Below, one piece after another: positions 1 through 11,580 of a stretch of DNA of 64,000 nucleotides. How positions within the stretch are numbered: position 1 is the first letter of the stretch; each line of letters opens with the position of its first letter. The notes below the pieces were generated by a model, which worked only from the letters and a program-made list of their open reading frames with translations, had not been told where the DNA came from and did no database searches. This DNA comes from Siphonodentalium dalli (lineage: Eukaryota > Mollusca > Scaphopoda > Gadilida > Siphonodentaliidae). The DNA lies in NCBI GenBank assembly GCA_032622095.1, contig CP136067.1:134853990-134917989 (forward strand), in the 5' to 3' direction. The translations under genes were made by a program, and so were the position numbers.

Positions 1-399
1 CCAAATTGCTGAAGATGGCTTCCAAAATGGTAACCAAATTTGGTAAAAAGTTCATTTTTTACATAGATCCCGAATATTGTTCTCTGCGTTATCCGAAAAG
101 GTAGCAAATTGTTACTCACTTGGCTATTATAAGTGTATGTTAATTAATTGACAACTACATGTTATATTCTGGTTGTCCCATCTCCATATGGAGTATGACA
201 AATTCATTTTAAAGTTGCAGTTTGGAATTTTGCCGAGAACCTCTTTTGTGATTCTGGCCATATTATTGAAAGGAAATGGCCAGAACTTTGAGACGAACTG
301 AGATAAACCATAATATATGGCTATTCTGGCCCACTAAAAATTGATCAACTGGATACAGTGTGGATGCCAAGATGGCAGCCAGTGAGTTACTGTATGATC

Positions 400-1565
400 A
401 TAGGTGATGTGCATGTATACAGGGAGTTATTGTATGGTTATGGATGATGTGAATATGTATACAAGGAGTGACTATAAGGTTATGAGTGGGGTGTCCATGG
501 TGATATGTATATGTATACAAGGAGTGGCTGTATGGTCATGTGTGATGCGAATCGGTATACATGGAGTGAATGTACGGTGTATGGTTGTGTGTACCCAGTA
601 CCAGTGTACCCGATGTGGCTGTATGGGCATTGGTGTGGTGTATGGATACGACGAGATTAACTACATGGTCATCTGTGTGTTGATTATGTATATATGGAGT
701 GACTGTAAGGTCGTGGTGGGATTACAGGTGTACCTTGCGTGGCTGTATTGTGATATGTGGGTGTATATGTATAAATGTGCTGTCTGTTTGATCATGGATG
801 GAGTGTGTGGATAAATAGGGAGTGATTTTCTGGTTATGGGTAATGTGTATAGGTGTATATGGAATGACTGTACGGTCATGATTGAAGTGTATATGCATAC
901 TTGGAGTAAGCTGGATGGTCATTGGCGAGCGTGTGGGTATATAGGGAGTGTCTTTTTGGTAATGGTTGGGATGTATATTTATATATGTCGAGGATGTATT
1001 ATCATTGGTGGGTGCATAGGTAGTAGCTGTATGATCATGGATGAGTATACGTAAGTTGCTGAATTGTCATGTGGGAGGTGTACATGCACGTATGGCAGGT
1101 ATTAATGGTCGTGCCTACGGGTATTGGTATATCTGGAAGGGCTGAATGGCCATTGGTGAGATGTATATGTATACCTGGAATGAATCGATGGTCATGGGTG
1201 GGTTGTATATATATATATATCGAGTGGTTATATGACTATGGGTGTGGAGAATAGGTATACAGGTAGTGACTGTATGGTTAATGGTGAGGTAAATAGGCAT
1301 ACAAGGAGTGACTGCATGATCCTGAATGTGGTGAATATGTATACAGGGAATGACTATATGGCCACGCGTCAGGTGTGGGAGTATACCTGGTGTTCCTGCA
1401 TGGTGACTCGTGGCTGTACTGTCATTTGTGGTGTGTACGGGTATATCTATGGCTGTATGGTCATGGGTCAGATGTACGTGTATAAATTTGGTGACTATAT
1501 TGTCATTTGTGTGGTGTTTATGTACATATGGAGTGACTGTAAGGTAATGGGTGTGTTGTACATGT
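400..1565. repeat. Degenerate tandem array, left arm of foldback A
   Basis: Units of roughly 40-45 bp repeat with the theme GTATACAGGGAGTGACTGTA followed by TGGTCATGGGTG. Copies diverge but keep the TATAC...GAGTGACTGTATGGTCAT core. Open frames across the array (for example 404-814) are a by-product of a repeat lacking stops and should not be read as genes. Confidence 0.75.
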
Positions 1566-1719
1566 GAAACCTTCTGTGTCTATCGCTTTCCACAATAACT
1601 CAAGGATATGTTAATCAGATATGTTGACCATCCAACAGAGAGGTAATGTCATAGAGTTCTCCATCTTGATGGTGTTTATGTACAATTGATGAAAACGATA
1701 GTCACCGATTACCACACAG

Positions 1720-3340
1720 TCACTCCATATATACATAAACACAACACAAATGACAATATTGTCACCCACTGTATACACGTACACATGACCCATGACCATA
1801 CAGTCATACTTGGTTATACCCGTACATACCACAACACATATGACCATACAGCCATGAGTCAGTCACAATGCAGGCACACCGGGTACACTCCTACATGACC
1901 CATAACCATATAGTCACTCCCTTATACATATTCACCACATTCATGATCATAAGTCAATTCTTGTATACCCATTTACCTCACCATTGGCCATACGGTTACC
2001 CCTGTATACCTATTATCCACACCATTACACGGCCAAATAGACATTCAAGATATACATAAACACCACAACAATTACCATATAGTCACTCCAGGTATACATA
2101 TGCACCTCACCAATGGCAATATAGCCACTTGATTCACGCACATACCCTCACCATGACACCAGGCACACTCCTTCACCCGACCTATGACCATACAGTCACC
2201 CCTGTGTACCTATTCAAATCATTCATAGATGACCATGGCGATTTCTTGTATACATATTCACCTCACATTGGCCATAAGTCACTCCATGTATACCTATTCG
2301 TCACACCATAGAAAAATATCCACACAAGATATACTAATACACCAGGTATACTCCTACACCTGGCGTGATCATATGGTCACCCCATCTATACATATTAACC
2401 ACATTAAGGGTCAAGCAGTCAATCCATGTATATCTATTTACCTCACCGTTGACCATACAGTGACTACCTGTATACCTATTCGCCACACCCATAGTCATTT
2501 AACCACTCGATATATACATATTCAGCCCACACATGACCACAGAGTCAATCCAGGTATACATACACACCTCACCAATGGCCATTCAGCCCCTCCAGATATA
2601 CCAATACCCGCACGCGCGACCACTCATACCTTCCAGACTTGCATATACACCTCACACATGACAATTCAGCAAATTACGGTATACTCATACACGCCATCCA
2701 TAATTATATAGCTAATCCCACCAATGATAATACATCCACGACATATATAAATATACATCCCAACCGCTACCACAAGGACACTCCCTATATATCCACACGC
2801 TCGCCAATGACCATCCACTTACTCCAGGTTTGCATATGCACTTCAATCATGAACGTACAGTCATCCATGTATGCCTATACACATTACCCATAGCCATAAC
2901 ATCTCCCTATTTATTCACACACCCCATCCATGAGCAACGAGCACACAGGGAGAACATTTATACATATACACCCATCTGTCACAATACAGCCACACATGGT
3001 TCACGTGTACACCCGACTCATGCCCTTACAGTCCCTCCATATATACATAAACAACACACAAATGACCATATAGCTACCCTCGTTATACCCATGCACCACA
3101 TCAATGCTCATGCAGCCACATCGGGTGCACACATACTGGGTACACACAACCATACACCATACAGTCACTCTATGCATACCGTTAGACCTCACACATGACC
3201 ATGACCACTCCATGTATATCTATACATCTTACCATGGACACCCCACTCATAACCATATAGTCACTCCTTGTATACCTATTCACATCATTCATGACATACA
3301 ATAACTCCCTGTATACCTATTCACCTCACCTGTGATCATA
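1720..3340. repeat. Degenerate tandem array, right arm of foldback A
   Basis: This is the reverse-complement array of the one at 400-1565, with units such as GACCATACAGTCACTCC and GTATACCTATTCACC. It is longer than the left array, so the arms are not strictly symmetrical and unit number varies. Confidence 0.75.
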
Positions 3341-4355
3341 CATTAACTCCCTGGCTTCCATCTTGGCATCCACCCTGTATCGAGTTGATCATTTTTTTAT
3401 TATAATGGGCCAGTATAGCCATATATTTGGGTTTATCTCAGTTCCGCCTCCCAAGTTATGTCCATTTCCTTTCAATATTATGGCCAGAATCACAAAAGTG
3501 GTTCTCGGCAAAATGCCATACTGCAACTATAAAATGAATTTGTCATGCTCCATATGGAAGTGGGACAACCAGAATAGAACATGTAGTGGTCAGTTAATTA
3601 ACTTACACTTATAATAACCAAGTGCTACCTTTTCGGATAACATAGAGAATAATGATCGTGATATATGTAAAAAAAAAACTTTTTACCAAATTTGGTTGCC
3701 ATTTTGGAAGCCATCTTGAGCATTTTGGTCTATAATCACCATAGTGTGAGACATCTAAGATAGACAAAAACAATATCACCTTTCATACAAAAGATAGTTA
3801 CACTTTACTTGGAGAGAAAAAATGGTCCAAACCTGAAAAGTGAATTTTTGCCGATATTTTTGTCAAGTTTGTGAGAGAAAATTCCAATATTTCTGGTAAA
3901 GCAGTGGAGACAATAGTAACAATTAACCATGGTGCATCATACATGTTATTACTCGATGTCTAGAAGGCAGAATAGTCAATTGCAAACATCAAGCACAACT
4001 TGTAAGCGATTGCAGGGCACGCTGGGGCAATATATCTACCATTTTCCATATTTTGGCGGCCATTTTTGGCGGCCATTTTTGGCGGCCATTTGGAGCCAAA
4101 GTTACAATTTTGGTTCCAATGAGTTGGAATATTCATGTAATTTCGAATGTTGAAACCATTGTTATTTAAATGAGACTGTTTTGTCAAGTGATTTGTCCAC
4201 AAACATCCCTAATCGTACATTAAATTCAATATTTTAGGATTTCAGGTTATTTTCCAATGCTTGGATCTTTTTCAATGTTTACTACCATCCAGTTTTGAGT
4301 TAACTTTGGTAAATTATTTAGCTAACTGGACTTGTATCGCAATTCCACTGTAACA

Positions 4356-4711
4356 TTAAAGGTGTATACTGTCCACTAAATCCGGCCATTTATGGGACCA
4401 TCTCATTTTATACACAAAATAATATTGGCAACAAATGAATGAATTTGAGCCATGGATTAGTGCAAAAATACTCTCATGTTCTCTGTGAACAATGCAAACA
4501 ACATGGTAATTATAATGAAACTGAATTTATGACTCCAGCGATGTATTCATTTTCATTATAATTACCATGTTGTTTGTATCGTTCATAGAGCACATTAGTG
4601 TATTTTGCACTAATCCATGGCTCAAATTCACTCATTTGTTGCATATATTCGGTTGAATATAAAAGGGGATGTCCCATAAATGACCAGATTTAGTGTACAG
4701 TACCCCTTTAA
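4356..4711. mobile_element. Palindromic TTAA-flanked MITE (T2/Kolobok-like)
   Basis: Left end TTAA-AGGTGTATACTGTCC and right end GTACAGTACCCC-TTTAA are inverted copies. The interior is also palindromic: ATGGTAATTATAATGAAA near 4503 faces TTTCATTATAATTACCAT near 4551. Both ends abut TTAA. TTAAAGG termini with a TTAA target duplication are typical of the T2/Kolobok MITEs described in Xenopus. There is no coding capacity. Confidence 0.75.
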
Positions 4712-4811
4712 TATTTATACAACAATGGATTTGACATGCAAAATGTCCATTATTTCAGAGTTGTAATCATGAAAATAAGAACAAAGTCTATTTTATGACT
4801 TGTTGGAAATA

Positions 4812-5284
4812 CAGTACCAGTCAAAACAAGTGGTACATTAAGCGCGTTATTTTCGCGCCCAATGTCGCAATATAATATTGCAAGTGGAAACGCTTATAAG
4901 CGCGCTGTTTGTGTTATTATTGCAATATTTTGCGCTTAATATTACAATATTTCGCGCTTAATATTGCGTATTAAACTTTTGAAATTACCCGCTTGGCATA
5001 AATAGAGGCAACGTTTTATATTTTTATATAATTATAGTTGTAAATGCTACATGAACACTATGGGCATAGTATTTATCTAATATAAATATAACACTATTCA
5101 ATTTTGTCGCGCGAAATATTGCGACAATGCGCGCTTAATATCGCAATATTCTGCGCTCAATATCGGAAAATAAGCGCGACAGATTTTTGCTGTTGTGATA
5201 TAATCGCGCCTTTTTCTAAATTAAGCCCGCTCAATATCGCAATAAAGGCGCGCCTCAATATACCACTTCTTCTGACTGGTACTG
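4812..5284. mobile_element. TA-flanked MITE with internal GCGC/AATATT satellite
   Basis: The termini CAGTACCAGTCA...TGACTGGTACTG are inverted and flanked by TA on both sides (4810-4811 and 5285-5286). This is the pattern of Tc1/mariner-type MITEs. The interior is an array of short units alternating GCGCTTAATATTGCAATAT and its complement, which makes nearly the whole element self-complementary. Confidence 0.75.
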
Positions 5285-5359
5285 TAGTTGTTTTACAGAC
5301 TTTGATCTTATTTCGCACTAACCCACTTCGAAGGCCTTCAGTCGATTTAATATCATGAG

Positions 5360-5860
5360 TCCAATAGAACGTGGCGTCATGATTGCATTTACAGGGAATA
5401 CACCTGCGAATGTGTTCAAAATGTGTCAAATGGAACGGACACTAAAATGTTATTTGTCCATCCATTGCAATTACAGCCAAGTCGTCCCTCAAGACCAATC
5501 AAATGGAATTGCTCCGAGCACATTATGTCGTCTACACCAATTGCACTGATATGTCAAACACGAGTCAAATGGAACGGACCTTCCTTTGTCTCTCCATCCA
5601 TTGAGCAGAGAAGCCACCAATGTTCCAATTGAGCGGTGCGTGGATATGTCTGCATCCTCATCCACTGTAATAAATCGCACGAATACAGTAAACACTAGTC
5701 CAAATGGAACGGACCTTAACCTTTTTTTGTTGCAGTTACCGGCAATTGCAATGAATTACACGAATATTACTGACATGCCATTGGTAATTGAGTCAAATTG
5801 AGCGTATATAGCATCTAGTAGCATGTCACATTTGTGTCTTGGTCCACTGCAATGAGTGTA
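5360..5860. repeat. Degenerate tandem repeat, about 138-bp period
   Basis: The string TCAAATGGAACGGAC recurs near 5426, 5563 and 5700, each time followed by a CCATTGCAATTAC-like or CATCCATTGAG-like block. Three diverged units are visible. No gene is recognised. Confidence 0.5.
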
Positions 5861-6299
5861 TAAATATGACCAACGTGGATCGGTGTATGGCATGTTTAAG
5901 TCTCTATCCGTTGCAATTCCTGATTATCGGAAGCTCCGCTCGATAAATGCTACATCACGGTATCGATATTCCACATTCATACCACCTGGGAGATGGCGTT
6001 ATCATAAACATGTCTCCACGCTGTGGTACCTCGCCCCATTCTCTCCGCCGAAATCCTGCAACAAATGATAAATATTCAGTTCGCATTTCAAAACAGCGTA
6101 TATTGTATGCATTGACAGCGTTTACTGGTTTGGACATTCTGGGTGTTTAGCCACCCACACGCTTATCACCATCAATGGAAAATGTCCACGCATAATCACC
6201 AGTGGGAGGAACGTATACTATCTTATGGAGGTAATGAGTCTGCAGAAATAGCTTAATTAGTTTAACAGCGCTTGTCCTTGTGCTAAAATACACCAGAGA

Positions 6300-6580
6300 A
6301 CATGCACTCTTTTCGCCTTTATTTGTGAAAATTGTTACAAGTGTCACGCAAAATGATAAACAATGTTATAACCATGTACATGGATGATTTCCAACATCAT
6401 GGCATAAATATAAATTTCAGTACATAATGAGTTTACAACAAAACACGTTGTTTGAATATAGGAAATTTAACAAAGAATATGCATTGCAGCAAGCGACCGG
6501 CTCAGTCGCTGATTGGTGGAAACTATCGGCTAATAATTATAAATAAGCCGCGGAAAGGTCCATTAGTTATTATGTATGAG
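6300..6580. repeat. Dispersed repeat, copy 1 of 2
   Basis: The segment containing CCGGCTCAGTCGCTGATTGG and ACACGTTGTTTGAATATAGG matches 60605-60905 in the same orientation, with scattered differences. The family is not recognised. Confidence 0.55.
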
Positions 6581-6659
6581 ATGGAATCATCCGCGTTACA
6601 GATGAATCAGTCAGAGTAAACCCAGACCACATATAGAACTACTATGAGTTTACTAAAAA

Positions 6660-7735
6660 AAATGTGGGTAAAATCTGTGCCAATGCATTCTCTTATATAT
6701 ATGCGAGTCTCCCATAGAGAGCCTGGCATATATCAGACAATACGTTGGCCTAACAATAATTTTAATGACCGTGCATGTAAGCCAGTGCGTGCATTATATT
6801 ATTTATGCGAGGCTCCTTGTGGGAGACTCGCATATATAAGGGAATGCACTGGCGCAGGATCTTTAATGCCGCGCCGGATCATGCGCCAGTGTATTCTCTT
6901 ACATGTATATATGCGAGTGTCCCATGGGAATGCGAGTTTCCCATAGGAAGCCTCGCATTTGTAAGAGAATGCATGGCTTAATGGTCAAGGGAAATATTGT
7001 TGGGCCAATGTATTCCCTTATATATACGAGGCTCCCTATGGGAGACTCGCATATATAATAACATGCATTTGCACACGGTTTTGCAAAATTTCAAGAAGCT
7101 CCAGTCATAGAATGGTTGATCTGGAGTATTTTATTTCACCAACGTAATACAGATGTCCGTTACTGCGAATATGTGGTGCATGCCTGCATGTATGACAGAC
7201 AACAAAGATTGCGTTTCTATGGGGAGCCTCGCATATATAAGAGAATGCACTGCCTTACAAGGTGAAGGTAAATAGTGTTAGGCCAATGTATTCTCTTATA
7301 TATGCGGGGCTCCCTATGGGAGACTCGCATATACAAGAGAATGCATTGACACAGGTTTCGCAAAATTCAGGAAGCTCCAGCCATGGAATGGTTGAGCTGG
7401 AGTAATTTATTTCACCAACGTAATACAGATGTGCGTTACTGCGAAAATGTGGTGCATGCCTGCATGTATGACAGACAACGATTGCGTTTCTGCACTTAAC
7501 ATGATTGGGTCGAAGTTTACTCTGTATGAGTAGAATTCATACACTTTCCGTAACCCTGTCACGACGGTAACTGCGCTGGTGCAGCATTAAATATCATGCG
7601 CCAGTGCATTCTCTTATATAATGCGAGTCTACCATAGGGAGCCTCGCATATATTATAGAATGCATTGCTTTACAAGGTCAGGGTAAATAGTGTTAGGCCA
7701 ATGTATGCTCTTATATATGCGAGGCTCCCTATGCA
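6660..7735. repeat. Cluster of short hairpin modules within a tandem array
   Basis: A palindromic module of about 65 bp recurs at roughly 6680-6730, 6785-6855, 6890-6975, 7008-7065, 7215-7255, 7288-7350, 7600-7665 and 7705-7735. It reads ATTCTCTTATATATGCGAG, CTCCCTATGGGAG, then CTCGCATATATAAGAGAAT. Between modules, a spacer containing GGAAGCTCCAGCCATGGAATG and GTGGTGCATGCCTGCATG occurs twice (about 7085-7200 and 7360-7490), giving a 275-280-bp higher-order repeat. Each module would fold into a long hairpin. Single modules also occur near 21408-21475 and 22905-22965. Confidence 0.65.
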
Positions 7736-8690
7736 GAGACGTGGCTAGAGGGTCTCCGTTCGGGGGTTGTCCACCTTGGGAAATTCCAACTACACCCCCC
7801 CCCCCCCCCCCCCCCTTGAATAAGAATCAGACCAAACACAAGTTTTGCATAATTCCATTTGCACTCTCCCCTTGTGCTCAGGCCTAATTTCCTATTATTC
7901 ATAACCCATGGTTCTATATTCCCGGTATGGAGACCATTCAGATATTTTAACCTGAAATTTGCAAAAAACATCTAGTGGTCTCATTCCAGACAAATGCACA
8001 CAGCTACGGACAAGAGACCGGGACACCCCGGGCCGACCATGGTTGTTCGGCCCGGTGTGAAAACTATACAAGAAAATCGCAAACCCTAGCATCTAGACTG
8101 GCCTCAACTGAAGCTTTCCTAGTGTTGGAAAATTCAAACCTCATAATCCCCCTCAGGTTGGAAAATTCTTCAACTGATGACCATTTTTGACCAAATGCAG
8201 TAACATATTGTTTTGCTAAACTGATTAGCAGTTTTGTATTGGCCATGGGTAGGGGCAATGACACATCGGTCCGACCATGGTTCGGCCCGGTGTGCGAAAA
8301 TTTTGAAATCTGAACAAGAAAATAGCAAAATCCTAGCATCTATACTAGCCTCAAGCATTCCTATACAGTTGGAAATTTCAAACCCTACACCCCCACTTAG
8401 GTTGGAAAATTTCCAACTGATGACAATTCCAATGACAATATTGACCAAATGTATGACAATATTGTTTTCTAAAATTAACTAGAAGTTTTTGACTGGCCAC
8501 GGGGGAGGGACCAGGACACAAGCTTCCCGACTGATGGCCATTTCAGTCAATATGTTGGAACAAAAGTAGGAAAATATGCAAATGCTGGTCTAAAAACAAC
8601 AAATTCCCCAATAATTCATTGTTGGAAAATCAAATTACAAGAACAATTCCAACCTATCGTTGATGTGAAATTTGCACACGTCCATGCAAA
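7734..8690 (-). mobile_element. hAT-type MITE fragment, one terminus lost
   Basis: It begins with CAGAGACGTGGCTAGAGGG, the terminal repeat also found at both ends of 49042-50121 and 62005-63241. Internally it carries the same GTTGGAAATTTCCAAC-type motifs and the GACCATGGTTCGGCCCGGTG block in reverse orientation. The other terminus is missing; similarity stops near 8690. A long C run lies at 7794-7816. Confidence 0.6.
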
Positions 8691-8694
8691 TAAA

Positions 8695-9100
8695 GTAGCG
8701 TGTATATCCAAACGGAATAAAAATTTATTTAGTGCGTCTACTCGCATTTAATTTGAAACAAACATCGCACTTTCGTCGACTCGAATTCAAATACCACCAA
8801 ATTACGTCATACTCGTTGGTGTTTTCCAGTTTCAATTGGAATTCCCTCATTAGCATATCATTATGCAGCTCGTTTGCATTTATCCGATATAAATTCGAGT
8901 CGACGGTCATGCGACGTTTTTTTTCAAACACGGATCTCAGACGCATCAGCAATTAGATTCGTGTTGCCCACACGCATTCTTCGTCGGTAGTGCGTCTACT
9001 CGCATTTATTTGAAACAAACGTCGCACTTTTGTCGACTCGAATTCGAGTCGTCGGTAGTGCGACGTTTGCTGCGAGTGTACGCTCGTGATCTAAATAGCA
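8695..9100. repeat. Inverted/direct repeat cluster with TCGACTCGAATTC core
   Basis: GTGCGTCTACTCGCATTTA with AAACAAAC and GTCGCACTTT occurs at 8730-8775 and again at 8991-9030. Complementary AATTCGAGTCG and GTGCGACGTTT blocks lie at 8890-8925 and 9041-9070. The arrangement looks like a degraded MITE with internal duplication. No coding potential is seen. Confidence 0.5.
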
Positions 9101-9366
9101 TGCGGGGGTATAAGATTACAGAGTGGAGAAGTCTGATGAAGTCAATAAGAACAGGGATGTAATGACAATACAGCGTGGCAATTTCCGGCGAACTTGGAAG
9201 CAAGTCAGCGTGTGCACTGTGTCATCAATCATATATGGTCTGCTCTAGACTAAGTACAAACACAACATATTTGTGATAAAGAGAACTTTCATACAAACAT
9301 TCCCGCAACAGATGATATACAATTGTAACAGAACGAGACTGAGAGAGGAGTGCGGGAGTCGCACCG

Positions 9367-9440
9367 AAAGATGGCAGAATCCGGAATCCCAAGTCGGTCA
9401 CCCATCCAAGGACTATAACCGTTGCTTAACTTTGGTGATC
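9367..9440 (-). pseudogene. 5S rRNA-like fragment (probable 5S-derived SINE head)
   Basis: Read on the minus strand, the segment contains AAGTTAAGCAACGG, then TTGGATGGGTGACCG, then TTGGGATTCCGG. These match the internal control region and 3' half of eukaryotic 5S rRNA (box A and box C). The 5' third of a 5S gene is not recognisable, so it is not a functional 5S gene. Downstream on the same strand is GTGCGACTCCCGCAC and a TC-rich tail, also present at the copies at 9781 and 10189. A shared non-5S tail suggests a SINE rather than simple pseudogenes. Confidence 0.7.
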
Positions 9441-9647
9441 ACACAAATCGTCTAACGACTGTGACTAAGAGATATATAGAGACCTCTCGAGCAGAGAAGT
9501 CATCGGCCTTCTATATATACCCCGCGACCGCTAGACTACCCCCCCCCCCCGTTCTTTTTGAGAGTTACTGAATCTCACCGAGTCCTCCCCAGAGCGGTCG
9601 CATCATGACATAGTCATCTGAGGATCGGACGAAACCCCAGTGCAACA

Positions 9648-9669
9648 GTACGAGAGAGAGAAAGATAGA

Positions 9670-9768
<99 letters not shown>
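9648..9768. repeat. (GA)n microsatellite
   Basis: An almost pure GA run of about 100 bases with a single interruption near 9711. It directly abuts the GTGTGGGAGTCGCACCGAAAG tail of a 5S-like fragment and is probably an expanded SINE tail. Confidence 0.9.
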
Positions 9769-9811
9769 AGTGTGGGAGTCGCACCGAAAGTTGGCAGCAC
9801 CCGGAATCCCC
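9769..9811 (-). pseudogene. Truncated 5S rRNA-like SINE fragment
   Basis: The minus strand reads GGGGATTCCGGGTGCTGCC followed by AACTTTCGGTGCGACTCCC, the 3' end of the 5S-like head plus tail seen at 9367-9440 and 10189-10290. Only the last part of the 5S portion remains. Confidence 0.6.
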
Positions 9812-9822
9812 GGAAACTGTGT

Positions 9823-10188
9823 GTTAAAGACATATTATGGACTTATTCGGGTGGCTGAAACTGATAAAGTAGTACTCATGCACTATGCCAACTGTGGGAA
9901 TGTAGCATTCTACTAACATCGCCGAAAATCTCACAGAAATCGACCATACCACTCCATAGAATTCATCGTCTGAACTACGCTTAATTGTAAATATTTACAT
10001 CTCGATTCGGGACGCAAAAAATCGGCGATAAACTAACGAAAATTAGTTCCTCGGCCAGCGTCATTGCATTTAATTAATATATATTAAGAATGCCGTGTGT
10101 GTGCTGTAAATTTGGATTAATATTCGTAAAAATAACAAGATTATTCTCCATTTCTATGTGAGCACCCAACCGGAGTGTTTCACGTCAC
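9823..10188. repeat. Dispersed repeat family R1, copy 1
   Basis: It begins GTTAAAGACATATTATGGAC and contains GAATGTAGCATTCTACTAAC, CGATTCGGGACGC and CCGGAGTGTTTCACGTCAC. Related copies lie at about 19590-19800, 19806-20140 and 20495-20665. The family identity is unknown. The TTAAAG start hints at another TTAA-type MITE, but clean inverted ends were not found. Confidence 0.55.
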
Positions 10189-10290
10189 TTTAAGCAGCAA
10201 CGTCGAGCTCTGTTAGTCCTCGGATGGGTGACCGACTTGGGATTCCGGGTGCTGCCAACTTTCTGTGCGACTCCCGCACTTCTCTCTATC
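10189..10290 (+). pseudogene. 5S rRNA-like fragment on plus strand (SINE head plus TC tail)
   Basis: It reads TTTAAGCAGCAACGTCGAGC, then GTTAGTCCTCGGATGGGTGA, then GGGATTCCGGGTGCTGCC, the 5S internal promoter region and 3' half. It is followed by GTGCGACTCCCGCAC and TCTCTCTATCTCTATC. A CAG insertion disrupts the AAGCAACG core, so it is not an intact 5S gene. Confidence 0.7.
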
Positions 10291-10526
10291 TCTATCTGCA
10301 GGACCAATATAGTAACACATGCCATGGTACAAGTTACACGTACGTGTGGCTAAATCTTGCTATTTAAGATATTGCGTTCCTTGTTAGTATTTTTTTCCAA
10401 CAACAACCACAAGAATATAAAAGGGCGTTTATTCACACTTATGTGCGGAAAGTCGGCTTCGTGGATATCAAGCATTATGTCGTAATTCGATCGCCGGAAT
10501 TTCACAGGATGCGATAATTACTTATT

Positions 10527-10892
10527 TTAAAGGTACTCAATCCGATCAGACGCTCCAAAATTACCATTTCTTTGGCTTCGGGGTAAAAAAAAAAAATATT
10601 TGATTCGAGTCGAGGACCCACCCATCAAAGCTAAGAGTGATCAGATATCGATTTTTATGTTTGTTATTTCTCGAGAAGTGTAATAACATGTGGCCCAGAA
10701 ACACGTGGTCAAACGGAGTGTCTAGGACAATTTGTTGCGAAATTTGATACCAAAGTTGACAGTGGTTAGCATTATTTTGTTACAATAAATCGATTCTGAT
10801 AACTAAAGCGTATTTTGAAGAAATGTTGTTGTTGTTGTTGTTGTTGTATCTTGGTGGTATGGGGACCGTCTGCTCGATAAAAGTACCTTTAA
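10527..10892 (+). mobile_element. TTAA-flanked MITE, family T1, copy 1
   Basis: It starts TTAA-AGGTACTCAATCCGATC and ends GATAAAAGTACCT-TTAA, with TTAA at 10527-10530 and 10889-10892. Internal landmarks are a GATTCGAGTCGAGGACCCA block and a (GTT)n run near 10824. Shared copies: 13258-13713, 14392-14815, 43835-44323 and 56214-56491. T2/Kolobok-like by its termini. Confidence 0.75.
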
Positions 10893-11580
10893 CTTGTGGA
10901 TTGAAACTTAAGAGGGGTTTAACTTGTTTTTGTCGTCGTTATCGTGTGTGTTACTGGTATCTCTAGATATATTTTATAGTTGTTTCTAACGAGGTTATAT
11001 AGTCCTTTAAAAAGTACACAATTTTAATGTATATATACCAAGGTCATGGCCATATGAGCTGTATATATATTCAGTGCTATCGCACCAAGGAGCCGGCTGA
11101 TTCCATTAAATAATAATCACTTCCATTATGCCGCCTTTAACGTGCTAAACCGGGGTTATCTATTTGTGAATTATCTCTGAACTGAGGTTTAATAACAGTA
11201 ATGTGAGAGCTCCCCACTGACAGCATGGTGTGTGTTTTTCTAAATTTGTGTTGCCAATTTCGACATAAAGACGACCATATCTGATTCAACAAGAATTATG
11301 TAACAACTCGGCTCCGAGAGAAACCCAACTAAACACCGATATGTTATAAAGATACCGATTTTATCGAGAACACCCTTGTAGTTTGGAGATATCAATATTT
11401 TCTTTTTCCGGCTGCAAGATGTTTTAAATTTTGATGAATGGGGTTTTCTGTCTGGGTTTTTGTTTCACATGCGATGAATTGCTGTTTGAATGCGCATGAC
11501 GAATCGAACTGCGCACGATAGGAAATCTATACGGCGTCAACATCCGTTAATTTCGAATTTGTTCTCTTGGGTGGTGTTCT
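10893..11580. other. Stretch with no recognised feature
   Basis: AT-rich single-copy-looking sequence. No convincing reading frame, RNA gene or repeat relative within the window was seen. Confidence 0.5.

Larger units (their letters stand above)
1..4140. mobile_element. Foldback-type element, copy A (left part outside window)
   Basis: Bases 1-380 reappear as an inverted copy at about 3340-3725, with landmarks such as GATGGCTTCCAAAATGG against CCATTTTGGAAGCCATC. The inverted arms enclose two opposed tandem arrays (400-1565 and 1720-3340) around a unique centre near 1570-1690. The right arm runs on to about 4140, including three GGCGGCCATTTTT units at 4047-4090. Its matching left part lies beyond the window. 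The same arm sequence recurs at 47591-52591 and from 63440 to the window end, so this is a dispersed family. No transposase is seen. Long arms filled with tandem repeats are typical of foldback elements; that class assignment is inference. Confidence 0.75.

Noticed and set aside
404..1567. Long open frames rich in M/V/Y/W/C (for example 404-814 and 1232-1567)
   Set aside because: They run along the degenerate GTATAC/GAGTGACTGTA tandem array and its inverse, and the repetition explains the openness. No domain or splice signals.
9603..9833. 76-codon Ser/Leu-rich frame on the minus strand
   Set aside because: It is a translation of the GA/TC microsatellite.
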